Below, one piece after another: positions 44,726-56,760 of a stretch of DNA of 64,000 bases. Position numbers and translations under genes: made by a program. The notes below the pieces were generated by a model. That model saw only the letters and a list, made by a program, of their open reading frames with translations, did no database searches and was not told the origin of the DNA. Origin of the DNA: Daphnia pulex (lineage: Eukaryota > Arthropoda > Branchiopoda > Diplostraca > Daphniidae). The stretch is taken from contig NC_060019.1 of the NCBI RefSeq assembly GCF_021134715.1, positions 2,108,001 to 2,172,000 on the forward strand, read 5' to 3'. Every line of letters begins with the position of its first letter. Position 1 is the first letter of the stretch.

Positions 44726-45611
44726 AATGTTTGAAGCTATTTCGATATGCCTTACAAAAAGTCAGTTAAAAATGTTTTTTTCTTAATAACATTTGTTTAC
44801 CATCCATCACCGTTTTGATTATTTAAAAAAGTTATAAAATCTTTTTATTTCCCCTTTAGAAATTCACAAACAGTATACAGCCGTACATTTAAGCTAAGCC
44901 GAAGCATGATGGGAATACTGAATTTTTGGGAGTAATGTGACGAAAGGAAATGAATAAACACCAGTAAAAAATGTCCGTTTCATCGAATAAAGCGCAAGAT
45001 TGCGATCTGTGCATTGATAGCTGTTTGGGAATTAAAGAACATCGAAGCGATTAAGCGAAGAGGATTAGATTGCTATTACTAGCAGGTAAAGACTGGGTAG
45101 TAGGGTTAATCAAAATAAAGGAGGAAAACGACAAGGATTGAAAGAAGAACAAACTGGTAACGGCGCCACCTGGTGGAGTGGGTCGAATGTTCTCGATAAT
45201 TCTTCCCGGATACATTAAAGCTCAAACCATCGATGAAGAATGTCGAAGAAAGAAGAAGGCTCCAATTTATTAGGGACATTTGATAATTGTTGCCGAAAAA
45301 AAGTACCGTAATTATTATTAGTAATTTACACGTAATAAATCAAGGAAAAAGTAGAGAAAAGAATCCCGCAAAGAAATGCGAAAGAACTTCATCAAAATTA
45401 TTAAATCAAAAATATTTCTTGTATTAGGTCAATTTATTATGCGATGACGCTGAATGTACTTTAGTGCCACGTAATCTAATCACGACACTGTTAACGGGCA
45501 CGTCGTTGACTCAACCATTTGGTTGCTCAACCATTGGTCCGCGAAACTAAGCCCATTCGCATCATTTCTGCCCATTTGGCATAGTCGATTGGGATTGGAA
45601 TTCGAACCAAC
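44726..45611. repeat. Spacer shared by duplicated MIF4G units (B)
   Basis: Homologous to about 26,760-27,605 of unit A but without the 568-bp TIR element. No gene inside. Confidence 0.6.
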
Positions 45612-45740
45612 GGATCGAATTACAGTGGCGCCAGAGCGGGGGTGTGATCAACTAACATTGCTCACTAGGGGGTTCGAACCCTGGTATTGATAGGTGCAAC
45701 TGTTCCTAAGTGACGCTTTAACCAATACATCCACTGTTCC
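45612..45740 (-). mobile_element. tRNA-Arg-derived SINE head (unit B)
   Basis: Counterpart of 28,340-28,475, with the B-box ggttcgaaccc at 45,671-45,681. The A-box side has one change (ggttaaagcgtcac on the minus strand). It was duplicated with the unit rather than inserted independently. Confidence 0.5.
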
Positions 45741-47718
45741 ACAGTTGAAATAATTTAAAAAAAGGTAATGTTTTTAATTTTAGTAGATGACTGCCAAACA
45801 TGTAATCTATTGAATCAAGTCTATAGCTCTGATTGAATTTATTTAAATTTGAAAAAATTTAATTTTTCGTATATCGGCAACAGTGCCACTGCAACCTGTC
45901 ATGTTTCATTTTTTCAAAACAAACAAATAACTTCGTCTGCAGCAACACTTCAAATAAAAAACAAAGAATCGAACGTTTCGTTGGTTTCGTTTAGGAAGTA
46001 GTAATTTAGTATAAAGATTTCACTTTTTACCAGAAAGATAGTAGTTGAAAAAAGTTGAGTAACAATGAAGTTAATCTTATCAAAGAATTAAAAACTTGTA
46101 TCAAACTAAAGCGAAAAAATATTGTTTTAGGCCTGCAACAAGCCACAACAGCCCATTCTTCTTTTTTCTCCAGCTGGGGAAGAACGAAGAAGTAACATTT
46201 ATCCCCAAGTGTCCAACAGGGAATAACAATGCCATGGCAATTGTCTTGAAAAAAATTTGGATTTAAAATGTTAGTTACTTAAGCCATGTAAGGAAGTGTG
46301 AGTGATACTTTGGCTTGACCATGAATCGATGTAGTGAATTTCAACAGTTTCAGAATTATTTCTTTACCTTTTTATTTTATCACATCTCGTTTTTGGCATT
46401 GGAAGGCCCAACAGACAGGAATAGTGTAAAAAATAAGTAAAATAAGTACCAAGAATGGCCGGCTTGAGAGAAAGAACGTTCATTTGTGTGTGAAGGCAAT
46501 TACATTTTACTGCAACCGAAACTGTAAGAGTAAAATAGAATGAAATTTGGGATCGCTACCTCCATCGTCAAGTTCAGGCGAGTTCAGGCGAGTTCAGGCG
46601 AGTTCAGGCATGTTCAAGGTCAGTTATATTTTGTCACGGTGTTTGCTAGGATGACACCGTGCAAAGAGCTTACCTTCATATTCAGTTCACGTTCGTCCCG
46701 TCCAATCGTCAGTAAATATGCGTAAATATGGAAATTTCAATCTAGCCTAAGAGTTATTTTCATTGACCCATAAAATTTTTATCACCGTCGTTAATTATGT
46801 GTCATTTCTACTATTTCGACATTTCTAATTGTTTTTCATTTATTTCCTTGTCCAAAATAGATTAACCCTTAACGTCTCCCCGCGTCTCCTTTGCGGTCTG
46901 ATCAAAGAAGAGAAAGCTGATGGCGAAACAGACGTATGTATGCTATCATTTCGTGCCCTATAATCATAAGTTTTTGTTGCACACAACTGCAAACTGGATA
47001 ACGACTATATGCACAATCTCCGGTAGTGAATTCAAGAAATTCCTGATTGTCAGTAGCCTCTGCTGTTTGACCAGTGACTCGCGTATCATTTAAACTAAAA
47101 AAGCATGATATCATTTTTCGATAATGACGAAGGCAATAGATTCATTTAATGGGGAAAGAAAAGGTTGCTGGGCTTGACTTGACAACAGCTGAGCATTTTC
47201 AACGGACACCTTTTTGTTTAAGAGCCAATTTTTTTTTAACGTAGACTGTGACCGAACATGAATTCAGGATTAAATCTTTTTGTCCGGCACAATATGTTCT
47301 ATTGAGATAAGAAGCTAAGTTATTAGATATGTTGGTTATGTAAGTTAGTTATGTAAGCTTTGACATTTTTCAGTCGTCAGACCAATATTGAAATTACGCA
47401 ATAGGTATAGATGGCGCCACAATCTGAGGAAAGCGTTGGTGATGTAATCATTGACACTGACATACGCATTAAAATAAAAGTTTACTTATTCAATATTGAA
47501 CTGTTTAAACTATTTTTTATTGAGTAATATTCGGAAAAATATTTTACATTTGATTAACATGATTACTAATTTGAAATCATTTAAATTTTACTTTTAGGAC
47601 CGTTTAAACTAGGAAAAATGGGGTTGCCACTGTTTCTAGTCTGTCCAAAGGTTACTTATAGGGGACCGAAGACTTCTAAAGTAAATCGAATTTCACAGAT
47701 CAAAACTTGAATTCAACC
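45741..47718 (+). promoter_or_regulatory. Conserved 5' flank of the MIF4G gene (unit B)
   Basis: Colinear with 28,476-30,435. The gagttcaggc minisatellite has expanded to four units (46,571-46,610). The last 280 bp are near-identical to 58,737-59,019 in unit C. Frames in it are not conserved as protein. Confidence 0.5.
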
Positions 47719-48783
47719 ATGTCTTCCACCAACATGATTATTTCTCTCGTCTCTGTCTCTACTGTTGTCATCTTCGCGGGTCTCTTCGCCAGTTGGTGCG
47801 TTCGCACAATACGCACATTGATAAAATCTCCATCCAAATCGGAGCTGAAACTGCAAGGATTACCAGTACAACCGACCCTCAAAGATGGCCAACCCGAGTC
47901 GATGAGATTCCAACGACGAATCCAATCCACAATGGCGGCGTTCATAGAAAACGGAATGGACGATGAATTGGCACCTCTTGTCGTCTCTCGTTTGGAATGG
48001 TGCAACCAAATCAACCGCTACCTGGACATGTTGAAGAATACGCCAGAGTCAATCGAGAGTGTGGCGAATGGCATCGAGGTCCTGATGAATTACCACCAAC
48101 TTCATCGATCGGAAGCGGAACAAGACCTCGTCGATGCCATTTTCAGCAGAGCTTTGAAAAACGGAAACATTTCTCACCTTTACGCCAAACTGTTGAAGCG
48201 ACTGAGGAGCGGCGACCAGCAGAAAGGCTGGACACAGAACATCGTCCGTCTCTTGTTCCAACTCGCCGTCGAGGAATTCAACCGGCCGCTTGACAGTGAC
48301 GACGAAAATGGCAAGTCGAGACTCGAAAAATTCAACAACGTCAAACTGATGGCCGCCATTTTCAAGAGAGAAATGCCCGGAGTGCCGGACGGTTGGATCA
48401 CAGACTGTGCCGAGACTTTAATCTACCGTCTCGAGACCGGAGTCACTGAAGAATCGGTTAAGCAACTCTGCCTCTTCCTGACGACGCTGCTCATCGCTGA
48501 ACCCGGAGAAAATTGTGATTCGATTACCCCGACCCGACAGAGACAATTGCTGACCTGCTTCGAGGCTCTGGAACGAGCAGCAACTTCACCCAAAGTCCCT
48601 CAACAACCGGACGTGAAAATACAGAAATCGGATGCAACGACACAGACGTTGAAACCTGAGAGCGAAGAGAGCGACACGGACACTTCTACGGACGAGTCGG
48701 ACACGGATTCAGAGACTAATGGCCTGGAACCTGCTGAAATCCGCACGAACTCGGCTTCTGCCTCTGACAACCGGATGAATTAG
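47719..48783 (+). CDS. Membrane-anchored MIF4G-domain protein (copy B)
   Basis: Intronless, 354 residues, ATG at 47,719. Same layout as copy A: transmembrane anchor (residues about 6-27), MIF4G domain (about 80-276) and acidic Ser/Asp/Glu tail. Compared with A it has an extra Gln (GDQQKGW), about half a dozen substitutions (for example PTLKDG, NGNISH) and a tail shortened by eight residues. The coding part from IISLVSV onward reads identically in copy C, so B and C split very recently. The frame is intact and the changes from A look mild, which suggests it is functional. Confidence 0.8.
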   Translation: MSSTNMIISLVSVSTVVIFAGLFASWCVRTIRTLIKSPSKSELKLQGLPVQPTLKDGQPESMRFQRRIQSTMAAFIENGMDDELAPLVVSRLEWCNQINRYLDMLKNTPESIESVANGIEVLMNYHQLHRSEAEQDLVDAIFSRALKNGNISHLYAKLLKRLRSGDQQKGWTQNIVRLLFQLAVEEFNRPLDSDDENGKSRLEKFNNVKLMAAIFKREMPGVPDGWITDCAETLIYRLETGVTEESVKQLCLFLTTLLIAEPGENCDSITPTRQRQLLTCFEALERAATSPKVPQQPDVKIQKSDATTQTLKPESEESDTDTSTDESDTDSETNGLEPAEIRTNSASASDNRMN

Positions 48784-49037
48784 AAGAAACCGCCGTAAAC
48801 TTAAACCGAGAAAAGTTCTGATCGTACAATTAATTTCTTTTTGTCTTCAATGTAATACGTTTGAAGCTATCGATGAAATACAAAAAGTCTTTTAAAAATT
48901 TGTTTTTTCTTCTTTTTTTTAAACATTCGCCGTAAATACTGAAGGTGCAATACTTAATTATTTGTCAGTAACAACACATTTTTACAGTAACAGCACATGT
49001 ATTTTCCCTTCACGAAACAACAAACATTTGTTGACAT

Positions 49038-49379
49038 TTAGCTAGACCAATATGCACGACTCAAGACCCATCCACAAATGCCATTGACTCTTCTATTTTC
49101 GGTTGGGAGTTTGGCTCTCTTCATGTAACAAACGCCATTGGTCCATGTAAAATGGTTGCAATTGGGATTAGCAATGCAGACGCCTCCGCACTGGTCTGCG
49201 GAGCTTGGCTTTTGGGCGATGTCGTTATTAATCCAGTCACAGTTCCACATCCAAATAGTTTGCCCGTTGTCACCATAATTGTACTGACGGACTTGATTTT
49301 CTCCGGCTGATGACACCCAAGCGACGCCTGCGACCAGCATCCAAAAGAACCAGCGGATTTGAAATGATTTGGGTGCCAT
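49038..49379 (-). CDS. Small secreted PAN/apple-like protein
   Basis: 113 residues from ATG at 49,377-49,379, chosen because it starts a clean signal peptide (FFWMLVAGVAWVSSAG); an upstream in-frame codon would bury it. The mature part has six cysteines in a PAN/apple-like arrangement: WNCDWINND, CGGVCIANPNCNHFTW, GVCYMKRAK, GICGW. PAN/apple modules bind carbohydrate or protein outside the cell. A TATA box (tatataaa on the minus strand, 49,565-49,572) lies about 190 bp upstream. It is divergent from the zinc-finger gene's 5' exon near 50,297. The unit C copy has lost most of this gene. Confidence 0.7.
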   Translation of the reverse strand: MAPKSFQIRWFFWMLVAGVAWVSSAGENQVRQYNYGDNGQTIWMWNCDWINNDIAQKPSSADQCGGVCIANPNCNHFTWTNGVCYMKRAKLPTENRRVNGICGWVLSRAYWSS

Positions 49380-49564
49380 GGTAATACTTTTTCTCGAACT
49401 TTTCCTTTTCTGTTTAATACCTAATGTAAAATAAAATAGAATTGAGGGTGTACTGAAAAATGGAGCCAAGAAAATTGTTGTGCATTACTGAGTGAAGTTT
49501 GAACTTGTCAGTTGTCACCGAGGAGATGGTAGGAACTGTGCTCTTTTCTAAAAAAATCTGTCTT

Positions 49565-49572
49565 TTTATATA
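49565..49572 (-). promoter_or_regulatory. TATA box of the PAN-like gene
   Basis: Reads tatataaa on the minus strand. The same box is preserved at about 63,186-63,193 in unit C although the gene body there is deleted. Confidence 0.5.
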
Positions 49573-50976
49573 CTAGGGAAAAAGACACCTTAAACTGCAG
49601 TAATTGGATTTATCTGTTCAAAAGTGAACACAGACGATGATAGAGAAAGTGGATTGCTAGGGAGGGAGGGAGTGTCATCTGGGATTTTGGAAAAGTCACT
49701 GACCGTAAAAACGAAAAATAAATTTGCTCTAGTTGACTTAAAAGGTCAGTTTATTTAAAATAGTGCGATGCCGAACGTGTTAAGATAACCTTATCTAGGT
49801 AATGTTCGTATAAATTGTTTCTTTTTCGGCCATTGCTCTTCTCCTCCTCTTTTAGCGCTTATTGTTACATTGATTACTTTATCTTCTAATTTTCGTCCTT
49901 TTTCCTTGAGTTCATTTGGATTTGTTAGTTCATTTGGCGAATACAGATGACTTTAAATTAGCTAATTTTAATTTGAAGAATGTAGACTGAAACTGAATCA
50001 TGACTGAATAAAAAATTGAAACTTATTTCGGCAATTGACAACACTGCTTCAGCTGACAGCTGTTAGTCTGTCATGATGATTGATGAATGAAGTTAATCGA
50101 ATCACAAACAAAAGAAATTCAAAAATTTCATTTCCAGAAGTCCAAAAATAAAATTTGTTACCAGAAAAATAGCGGAAGAATAAATTTAAAGTAACGTTGA
50201 AGCTTATCTTGTTAACGTGTGGTCGTGTGGAAGCTTTTTTGGGCTCACAAATAGAAAACCGTCGCCCATGCTTATTATCGTCTGAAGACCATTTAAGGTA
50301 AGTTTACAACAAATTATGTCTTTAGTCAGCACAGTCAGTATTTGGCTAAAAGTAAACCGAATTAACCGGGCCATCAAAATTAAGTAATTAATATATTTTG
50401 TGTAGTTGTGTACTGTAGGTGCTGAAGTTGTGCATGTGGTTTTTTAAGAGACATATTTGCAGAGAGTGCATTTGAATTCCTTGGTATGCATATTTTGGTG
50501 ATTAAGGACAGTAGACGGATATTTAAAGTTTAGATCACACATATCGCTTTGATATTTAAAACCTGTTTAAAGAGGTGCTTCAAAATGCAAATCAGTTAAC
50601 TGTTTTCAAAGCAGTTAATAATTTGTTTATTACCTTTTGTAATGCTTGCAAGATGACCCCATCAATTAAAATCATGTTCTAACTCTGAGACAAAAAGTAT
50701 GTAGGCAGGGAGTTTTTCCAGTTTGAAATTGTTTGTGAAAACATAGGAAAGTGAACTTGATTAACTTTGACTAAATCGCTGTTTGGAATTCAGCTATACA
50801 ACATTTGAAACTTAGTGTAAGTCTGATCCCTCTATACCCTCTAGTTTATATCTATGCTATTATAACAATTAAATGTGTCACTGAAATTGATATTGACTAG
50901 GATTCCAAGTACATATATCTAATTACTTGTTTTACATCCTAGCTCAGCCAACAGATTTAGGTTTTGGTGACATCAA
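49573..50976 (+). promoter_or_regulatory. Divergent intergenic region and 5' non-coding exon of the zinc-finger gene
   Basis: Between the PAN-like gene (-) and zinc-finger gene (+). A donor site aag|gtaagt at 50,297/50,298 is conserved at 63,917/63,918, so a non-coding first exon probably ends there. The first coding exon follows an acceptor (cctag at about 50,943). The stretch 49,545-50,400 is shared with unit C up to the window edge. Confidence 0.45.
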
Positions 50977-52953
50977 ATGGATAGAATGCCAAAAGTTGGG
51001 AGGAGACACAAGTGGCGTTTAGTCCAAGAAAAAGGCTCTTTCGCCTGCTCACTATGTCCCTACAGCAACGATTTACGGTGCAGGTTAAAAGAACACTATA
51101 CGAAAGCCCACGATAAGACTATCGGAGATAATGAGTGTTGCGGTATCAGTTTTACCAGCAAAGAGGACCTTAAAAACCACATCTCTACAAGTCATCTTCA
51201 TAAGTAAGTCGAAATTATTTGCTTTAAAATTGAATGTGAACTGATTTTGACAAATTATTAACTGTCGTAAATTTCAGATACAAATGTCCTGACTGTGATA
51301 AAAATTTTACTTCCCAAATTGTACTAAAAAATCATCAGAATTTTGTCCACGGTGATTCCAAGGAATTCAAGTGTATCCTCTGCAAATACGAAACCAACTA
51401 CAAAAATGGTCTGACAAACCACATGAAACACAAACACGGGAAAAGTTCCAAGTATATGCAGTATGGCAGCGTTTTTGTCAAAAACAAGTCCCTGAAACAG
51501 AACACCGCAACGCGGCTTCACCAAAGGTAATAAACAGACTATTAGCTGCTTTGAAAACAGTTTACTGATTTGCATTTTGAAGCACCACTTCAAACAGGTA
51601 TCAATGCGATATGTGTGATCTAAACTTTAAATATCCGTCTATGCTCCTTCGTCACCGAAATATGCATACCAAGCAATTCAAATGCACTCTCTGCAAATAT
51701 TCTGCAGCACGAATGGCTATTTTAATGAAACACATGAAAATGCATGAATCAGATGACGAACAGTCGTCGTCTTCGACGGTGATTGACAAGTAAGTCGTAC
51801 TTTTAAAAAAATTTGCCAAAATTAATTCATCTCAAGATGATGCTCATTCGTCAATTGTGTAGTGCTACTCTTAGCAGCGAAAACCGTGAACGGACGGATG
51901 TCGAGGAAGAACCGATAGGGTTCAGTAGAAATGATGAAAATGAAATTAAAGGTGATCTTCATTTTAATAAATTTTATTAAATATTTTTGTCAGTCAGTTT
52001 GTTTACATGTATTTCACATTCCATAGAGCAAGACCCACCTGATCTTCAAATAGAAGACGTGGCAAGACCGGAACCCCATTCATCATTACATTACAGATCA
52101 AGTCAGGAGAACATCACTGATTTAGAAAATGTTGTAGACATGGAAGTGAGAAGCGATGACAGTAGTTCCCCTTCATCTGTCGTGGGAGTTGAGCCTCCAG
52201 ATTTACACCCACTATCGTCAAGCCAATCGCGGCCAGTTGGGGCGACTCCATCTCATCGGCTAAACTCAATCCAGGAAGAGGCTCGCCAACTAAGGACGCA
52301 AATTTCCCCATCAACGACCCTTTCTGGGATTCTTTCTCTACTGGAGCGTTTACTAGAACTTTCCGCTTCCACCACGATTGAAATTCGTGATTCTGTGAAG
52401 TTTGAAATGCGTTCTCAAGCCATCGAATGCTTCGAATACTTGTGGAGCGCTTCTAAAAGGGCAGTTTGCGTCTGGGAAGACATTGAAGGATCGATGGAAA
52501 GCAACCCTTCCCTCAAAGCTGTCCAGTATGCATACGAATTACTTCCTACATTTATTAAGTGGCACAAGATAAAACATCTCGAAATGGTGGGACACGTAAT
52601 TTTGCTCAGTATCAACACTGTTAAGAACTCTCAACATCAGGCATCGTTGATCCGTGAGTTTTTCAATTATAATTTTTTATCAGTTTTCTTTAGTTCGAAG
52701 CATAGCTTTATATTTTGCCCTTGTAAGCTCATTGTGTTTATTTATATGTTGTTTGGCCAACATATCGACGTGGTAGGACAACAAGGAGCGGAACGCAAGC
52801 GGCTTTAAGGACGATTGGGGTGCGTACCGCCTCATGTATCGATACGGAATTGGGCAAGTCATATTTGATGATACTAAGATCTTAATCGTAATCGGGTTTC
52901 ATATGTTTAACATCACCATTGATCATTTTCAGGAAAATGCAAAGTCTTTATAG
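50977..52953 (+). CDS. C2H2 zinc-finger protein, seven coding exons
   Basis: Exons 50,977-51,203, 51,278-51,526, 51,598-51,789, 51,863-51,951, 52,027-52,653, 52,694-52,722 and 52,777-52,953 all join in frame to 529 residues. C2H2 fingers include FACSLCPYSN, YKCPDCDKNF, FKCILCKYET, YQCDMCDLNF and FKCTLCKYSA. Two are degenerate: ECCGISF, with adjacent cysteines, and the KYMQYGSVF segment without cysteines. Exons 4-7 encode an acidic/Ser-rich linker and a helical C-terminal region (LLERLLELSASTTIEI, DDWGAYRLMYRYGIG). It probably binds DNA or RNA in the nucleus. The last two exons are less certain: the 40-bp intron 52,654-52,693 is short. A further finger-like piece (CGKVFGLFGLKAHISQYH, about 52,980-53,050) lies just downstream in another frame. 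Confidence 0.7.
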
Positions 52954-53057
52954 CCCAGCCGATGTATCGTATCTCAAGTATTGCGGGAAGGTCTTCGGTC
53001 TTTTTGGGTTAAAGGCTCATATATCTCAGTATCACAAGGCTGGCGGCAAAATCTAAT
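52935..53057 (+). other. Downstream zinc-finger-like exon fragment
   Basis: After a possible acceptor (cattttcag, 52,933) the frame with YCGKVFGLFGLKAHISQYHK resembles half a C2H2 finger and ends at TAA (about 53,055). It could be an alternative last exon of the zinc-finger gene. Its phase does not match the exon 7 model, so it may instead be a decayed exon. Confidence 0.3.
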
Positions 53058-53235
53058 GGAACCAACCATTTGACCCTTCTAATTCCGTTTAGTATATTAG
53101 TGTTCTCTTGTATTTGTTGCTACCTGGGTACTAAAATTTTATCGCTTGACTTAGTATAGTCGAGGAGAATTCTTCATTTTCAGTGTTTGGTTTACGTTTC
53201 TTTTCTCGGCTGTTTATAAGTTTTGCCAAGAAGTA

Positions 53236-53245
53236 TTACTAATAA
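53236..53245 (+). terminator. Polyadenylation signal of the zinc-finger gene
   Basis: An aataaa hexamer in ttactaataaagttcc about 280 bp after the stop codon, before the convergent lectin gene. Confidence 0.4.
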
Positions 53246-53700
53246 AGTTCCAGGTACCTTTATATCTGCCATTGTCGATTTACTCGGAACTTCGCAGAAA
53301 GTGTAGCAGATTGCTCATGCAGTTTGCACATGTATCGGCATTAATATTTTATCGTATTTCGTAACGTTTTTACTGTTTTAGGATAATCGCCTTTCTCTAG
53401 GACACAATCAACCGCGAAAATTGATGACAACATTTCGGTGAAACAACTTTTTAAAGTTCCTTTTTTATAATTGTAATTAGCACATGTGATCAAAACTAAC
53501 TTACGTTTTTTAATCTATTTCCAGAATTATCTTAACATTCCCTTAAATTTTGTTGGCCTCGATTACAATTGAAAAAGGTCGATATTTGTGGTCACCACGA
53601 TTTTATTCCCAGTTAAATTAAAATTGAAAAGTGAACATTAAGGAGGTTAGTAGTATTTGATAGTATAAATTAAATTAACTCAGATTACACCTTAATCGAT

Positions 53701-54579
53701 TTACTGTTTTGGATTTGTCTCGCAGATTACTCCGGCAGTCTTGCTGCAGCGATAGTTGTCCCAGTGCCATTGATAGTAGTCGCCGTAAGAGAAACGTAGA
53801 CTAACGCAACTTGCGGCCTCGTTGTTGGAAGGCTCACCCATTTTCCAGTTGGTGTACGTCATTGGCTTGTAGGGCCTGAAAAGAGCCCATTCCCATCTTC
53901 GGTCTTTTCTAGAAAATTTACCCGAAGTCCAGTAGTCCGAGTAATATAGTCCTAAAAAGTATTCATTCGATTATCGTGCACATATCTAAAAGAGGAGTAT
54001 GATGTTGCCATTTGATTGATCAGTAATTTCTTACCTGGATTATATTTGCCATATACAAAAATCGAATAATCCTCTTCATAATCTTCAATCCTGAGCAGAG
54101 TCATCTCACCCTGTCTGCAAAATTCTCTTGCTCCAGCCCACTTGAAATAAGAAAGAATGTGAAGGAAATCAAAGAGAAAAGGAAAATAGCGGCAACACTT
54201 ACGTCTAAATTCGCCTTCACAAAGCAGTAGCATTTTCCACCACCCTTGTAAAAACATCTGACGAAATGCGGACTTGCAAGGAAATAAGGACATTCTTCTG
54301 TTAAATAAAATCAAAATCAACTGATCCAGGTAAAATTTATGCAAAAACAAATTTCCGCTCAACTGATAATATCTCAAACTTTTTTTGAATCTACTTGATA
54401 CTATTATATTTACTTGGTCTAATCGTTGTTATTATTTTGGTTGTAGTTTTCGGCTTTCCTGTAGTAGTTGGTGGTGGCGGTATGTTGCTGTTCGCTGTTA
54501 TTATGGCTGGCATAAAAACTCCTGCTGTCATCAGGAAAAGGAACCAACGACCTCTAGAAGTTTTAATCATCGCCTCCAA
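53701..54579 (-). CDS. Secreted C-type lectin-domain protein
   Basis: Minus-strand exons 54,414-54,579, 54,203-54,297, 54,035-54,140 and 53,701-53,951 join in frame (618 nt, 205 residues) with canonical GT-AG sites. A signal peptide (WFLFLMTAGVFMPAIITA) is followed by a Pro/Thr-rich linker (PPPPTTTGKPKTTTK). The C-type lectin domain follows: ECPYFLASPHFV, CYCFVKANLDWAGAREFC, LLRIEDYEEDYSIFV, WTSGKF, WKMGEPSNNEAASCV, WHWDNYRC and GVICE. The calcium-site EPN/QPD motif is EPS here, while WDN is present, so sugar binding may be altered or lost. Such lectins act outside the cell in recognition or immunity. It is convergent with the zinc-finger gene. Confidence 0.85.
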
Positions 54580-56540
54580 CTTCGCCTGTCGTCAGTGAGG
54601 AGAAGAAGATTGGAGTCGTTTCTAACAGAACTGTCCCGTCAAGACTACTCGTCTTTTAATCAAGTAAGCGCTCTTTTTATACCAAGGATTATAGTTGCAA
54701 GATTGTCCACTTGTTGCGAAACGTTTTGTGCAAGTGGAAATTCGAAATGCTTTCAAGTGATTACGGAATAGTTTATCTGGGTCTCCTTCTGGGGTAAAAA
54801 GTCAATCGAATTCAATTTACCGACTTCGATCAATGTACGCAACATCACCTTGTAGTTGTTGCATTTGTTTTAGCGACTTAGCGAGACCGTTAGATGCAAT
54901 TTCTTCATTGGCTGTTGGGTCATTGATCTTGTTGTATCGTCTGTTATCGTCATTTTTCGGTTTGTGTGTTACATGAAGAATTCCGTATTTCGCATATCGT
55001 TTCTTTATTCTACTCTTCGTCTACTTTATATCTTTAAAAAGAAATCCCCCCCCCCCCGTACTCATCACTCCCATTTTGACTCATCCCATCTTCTCTTTTC
55101 ACCACGTCTTCTCATCTCGTCTTCTCATCTCATCTTCTCATCTCATCAAATATTAATGGGTTGTCAGGGAAGGTGCTCCGATCATGCATAAATAGAGAAA
55201 CAAAGACAGTCAGTTCCTTTTTTCTCCCATAAGTAGTGATATGTTTAATTATTAATAATGTTGTGTACAAAAATATTTCCTTGAGCGCAAGTTAAATATT
55301 TTCGAATGAAACAATTCCGAACATAAAATCCGTAACCACCCACACTGTTCAGCCACTTTTAAAGAATTGATACTTGGAACTTGTTTTACCCGTTTTACCG
55401 GCTTTTCAAGTTTTCAATAAGAAGTAATGGCAGTTGTTACCCGATTACAACTTTTTTTTCATTAATTCGAATTTCGATTACAAAATTCTTGTTGTCATTC
55501 TGCTTTCATGGTGTTGCCGATTACGGCGACAAATCAATTATTACCGAAATGTGACGTCTTGTTTAAATTAAGTCGTTTATTTCCGAAATGTTGAATGACT
55601 GTTGAACGAGCATGTTAGAGGTCTTAAACCATGAAGTAGGCTACAGGAGAAATTCCAGCTGTTTGTGACTTTGTGTGCAGTAGCTGTCTGCGCTAACCTG
55701 GCAGTTTTTCACCAGTTAAAAATGATTTTGTGCTAAATTGTTTCATTGTAATTTTCTTTAGATATTCTTAGTATTATTTTGCAGTTTGGCACATAGTTCA
55801 AAGAATTCAAGAAAAAAAAATTAGTTGACCATTGAACTGTTCGATTCCCATTGTTTGAAACATATTATAGGCCTACATCCCTGCAGAGATCCCCCTGAGT
55901 TTGAACGGACTAAATACGTATTACCATCGAAAGGCAGTTTCTGTCACAGTCTAAAAAACAACGCTTGAGTTCAGTATCGCCATACTCTCATCCTTATATA
56001 ATGTTGGTACTATTGCATATTTGCCTTAAGTCAGGTAAATCAGGTTAGTTAATTTCATACCCCCTCCTTTTTCTAATCCTCTTCTGTTCCACCCTACGAT
56101 GTTCGTGTGGGGAATTTGCGCAGGGTCGATTTGTTCTTTTGTGTTATTGAAGTTCGACATCATTAATAACTTGACATCATCATCAATAACCTTTTTTAGT
56201 TTGTTAAGAACGAAGCAAAAAATAAAAAAGCGCCACCCGGTGGCCATACCCTATTTAGTCCGTAAATTGGGGCGGGAAGTTGCTTCCTAGATCCTATTTA
56301 AATTATTAGTCCTTAAAACCTTCGAGTTACATACACGCATTTAGCTGCTTCGCTAGTGCGCTATCTTATAACTTTTGCATTTCGTTTAACAACATGCGTA
56401 ATGGCTTATACGTAATCGGGGCGTTGTCGGAGAATATGGTTAGAGTGGGAAATTTTTGATTTATGAAGGATGCTTAACTTACCGTTACTATACCTACCTA
56501 TACCCGCTACCCTGTCTTAATTCACAGATTATTCGATCTC
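54580..56540. other. Non-coding stretch
   Basis: Upstream of the lectin gene. Contains a C-run (55,048-55,057) and a tcttctcatctca-type tandem repeat at about 55,106-55,148. Frames here show no coding features. The short block atcctatttaaattattagtcc near 56,290 may be promoter-like. Nothing else supported. Confidence 0.4.
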
Positions 56541-56690
56541 CGAATCACATCACAGTGGCGCCGTAGCGGGTGTGTGAGGAACTAACAATGCTCACCAGGG
56601 GGTTCGAACACTGTCATAAAGGTGCACTATATTCATTCGTGATGCTGGTCAACGCCTTATCCGATACACCCACTCTTCCACAATATTAAT
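56541..56690 (-). mobile_element. tRNA-Arg-derived SINE head (diverged copy)
   Basis: On the minus strand, tatcggataaggcgtt (about 56,652-56,667) and the B-box-like gtgttcgaacc (near 56,601-56,611) repeat the layout of 28,340-28,475. Homology continues past it to about 56,760. More diverged than the copies in units A and B. Confidence 0.5.
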
Positions 56691-56760
56691 AATTTTAAAA
56701 ATGTAATATTTTTAATTTCATTGGACGATCGCCAAAAACGAAATCTGGTTAATCGATGAT

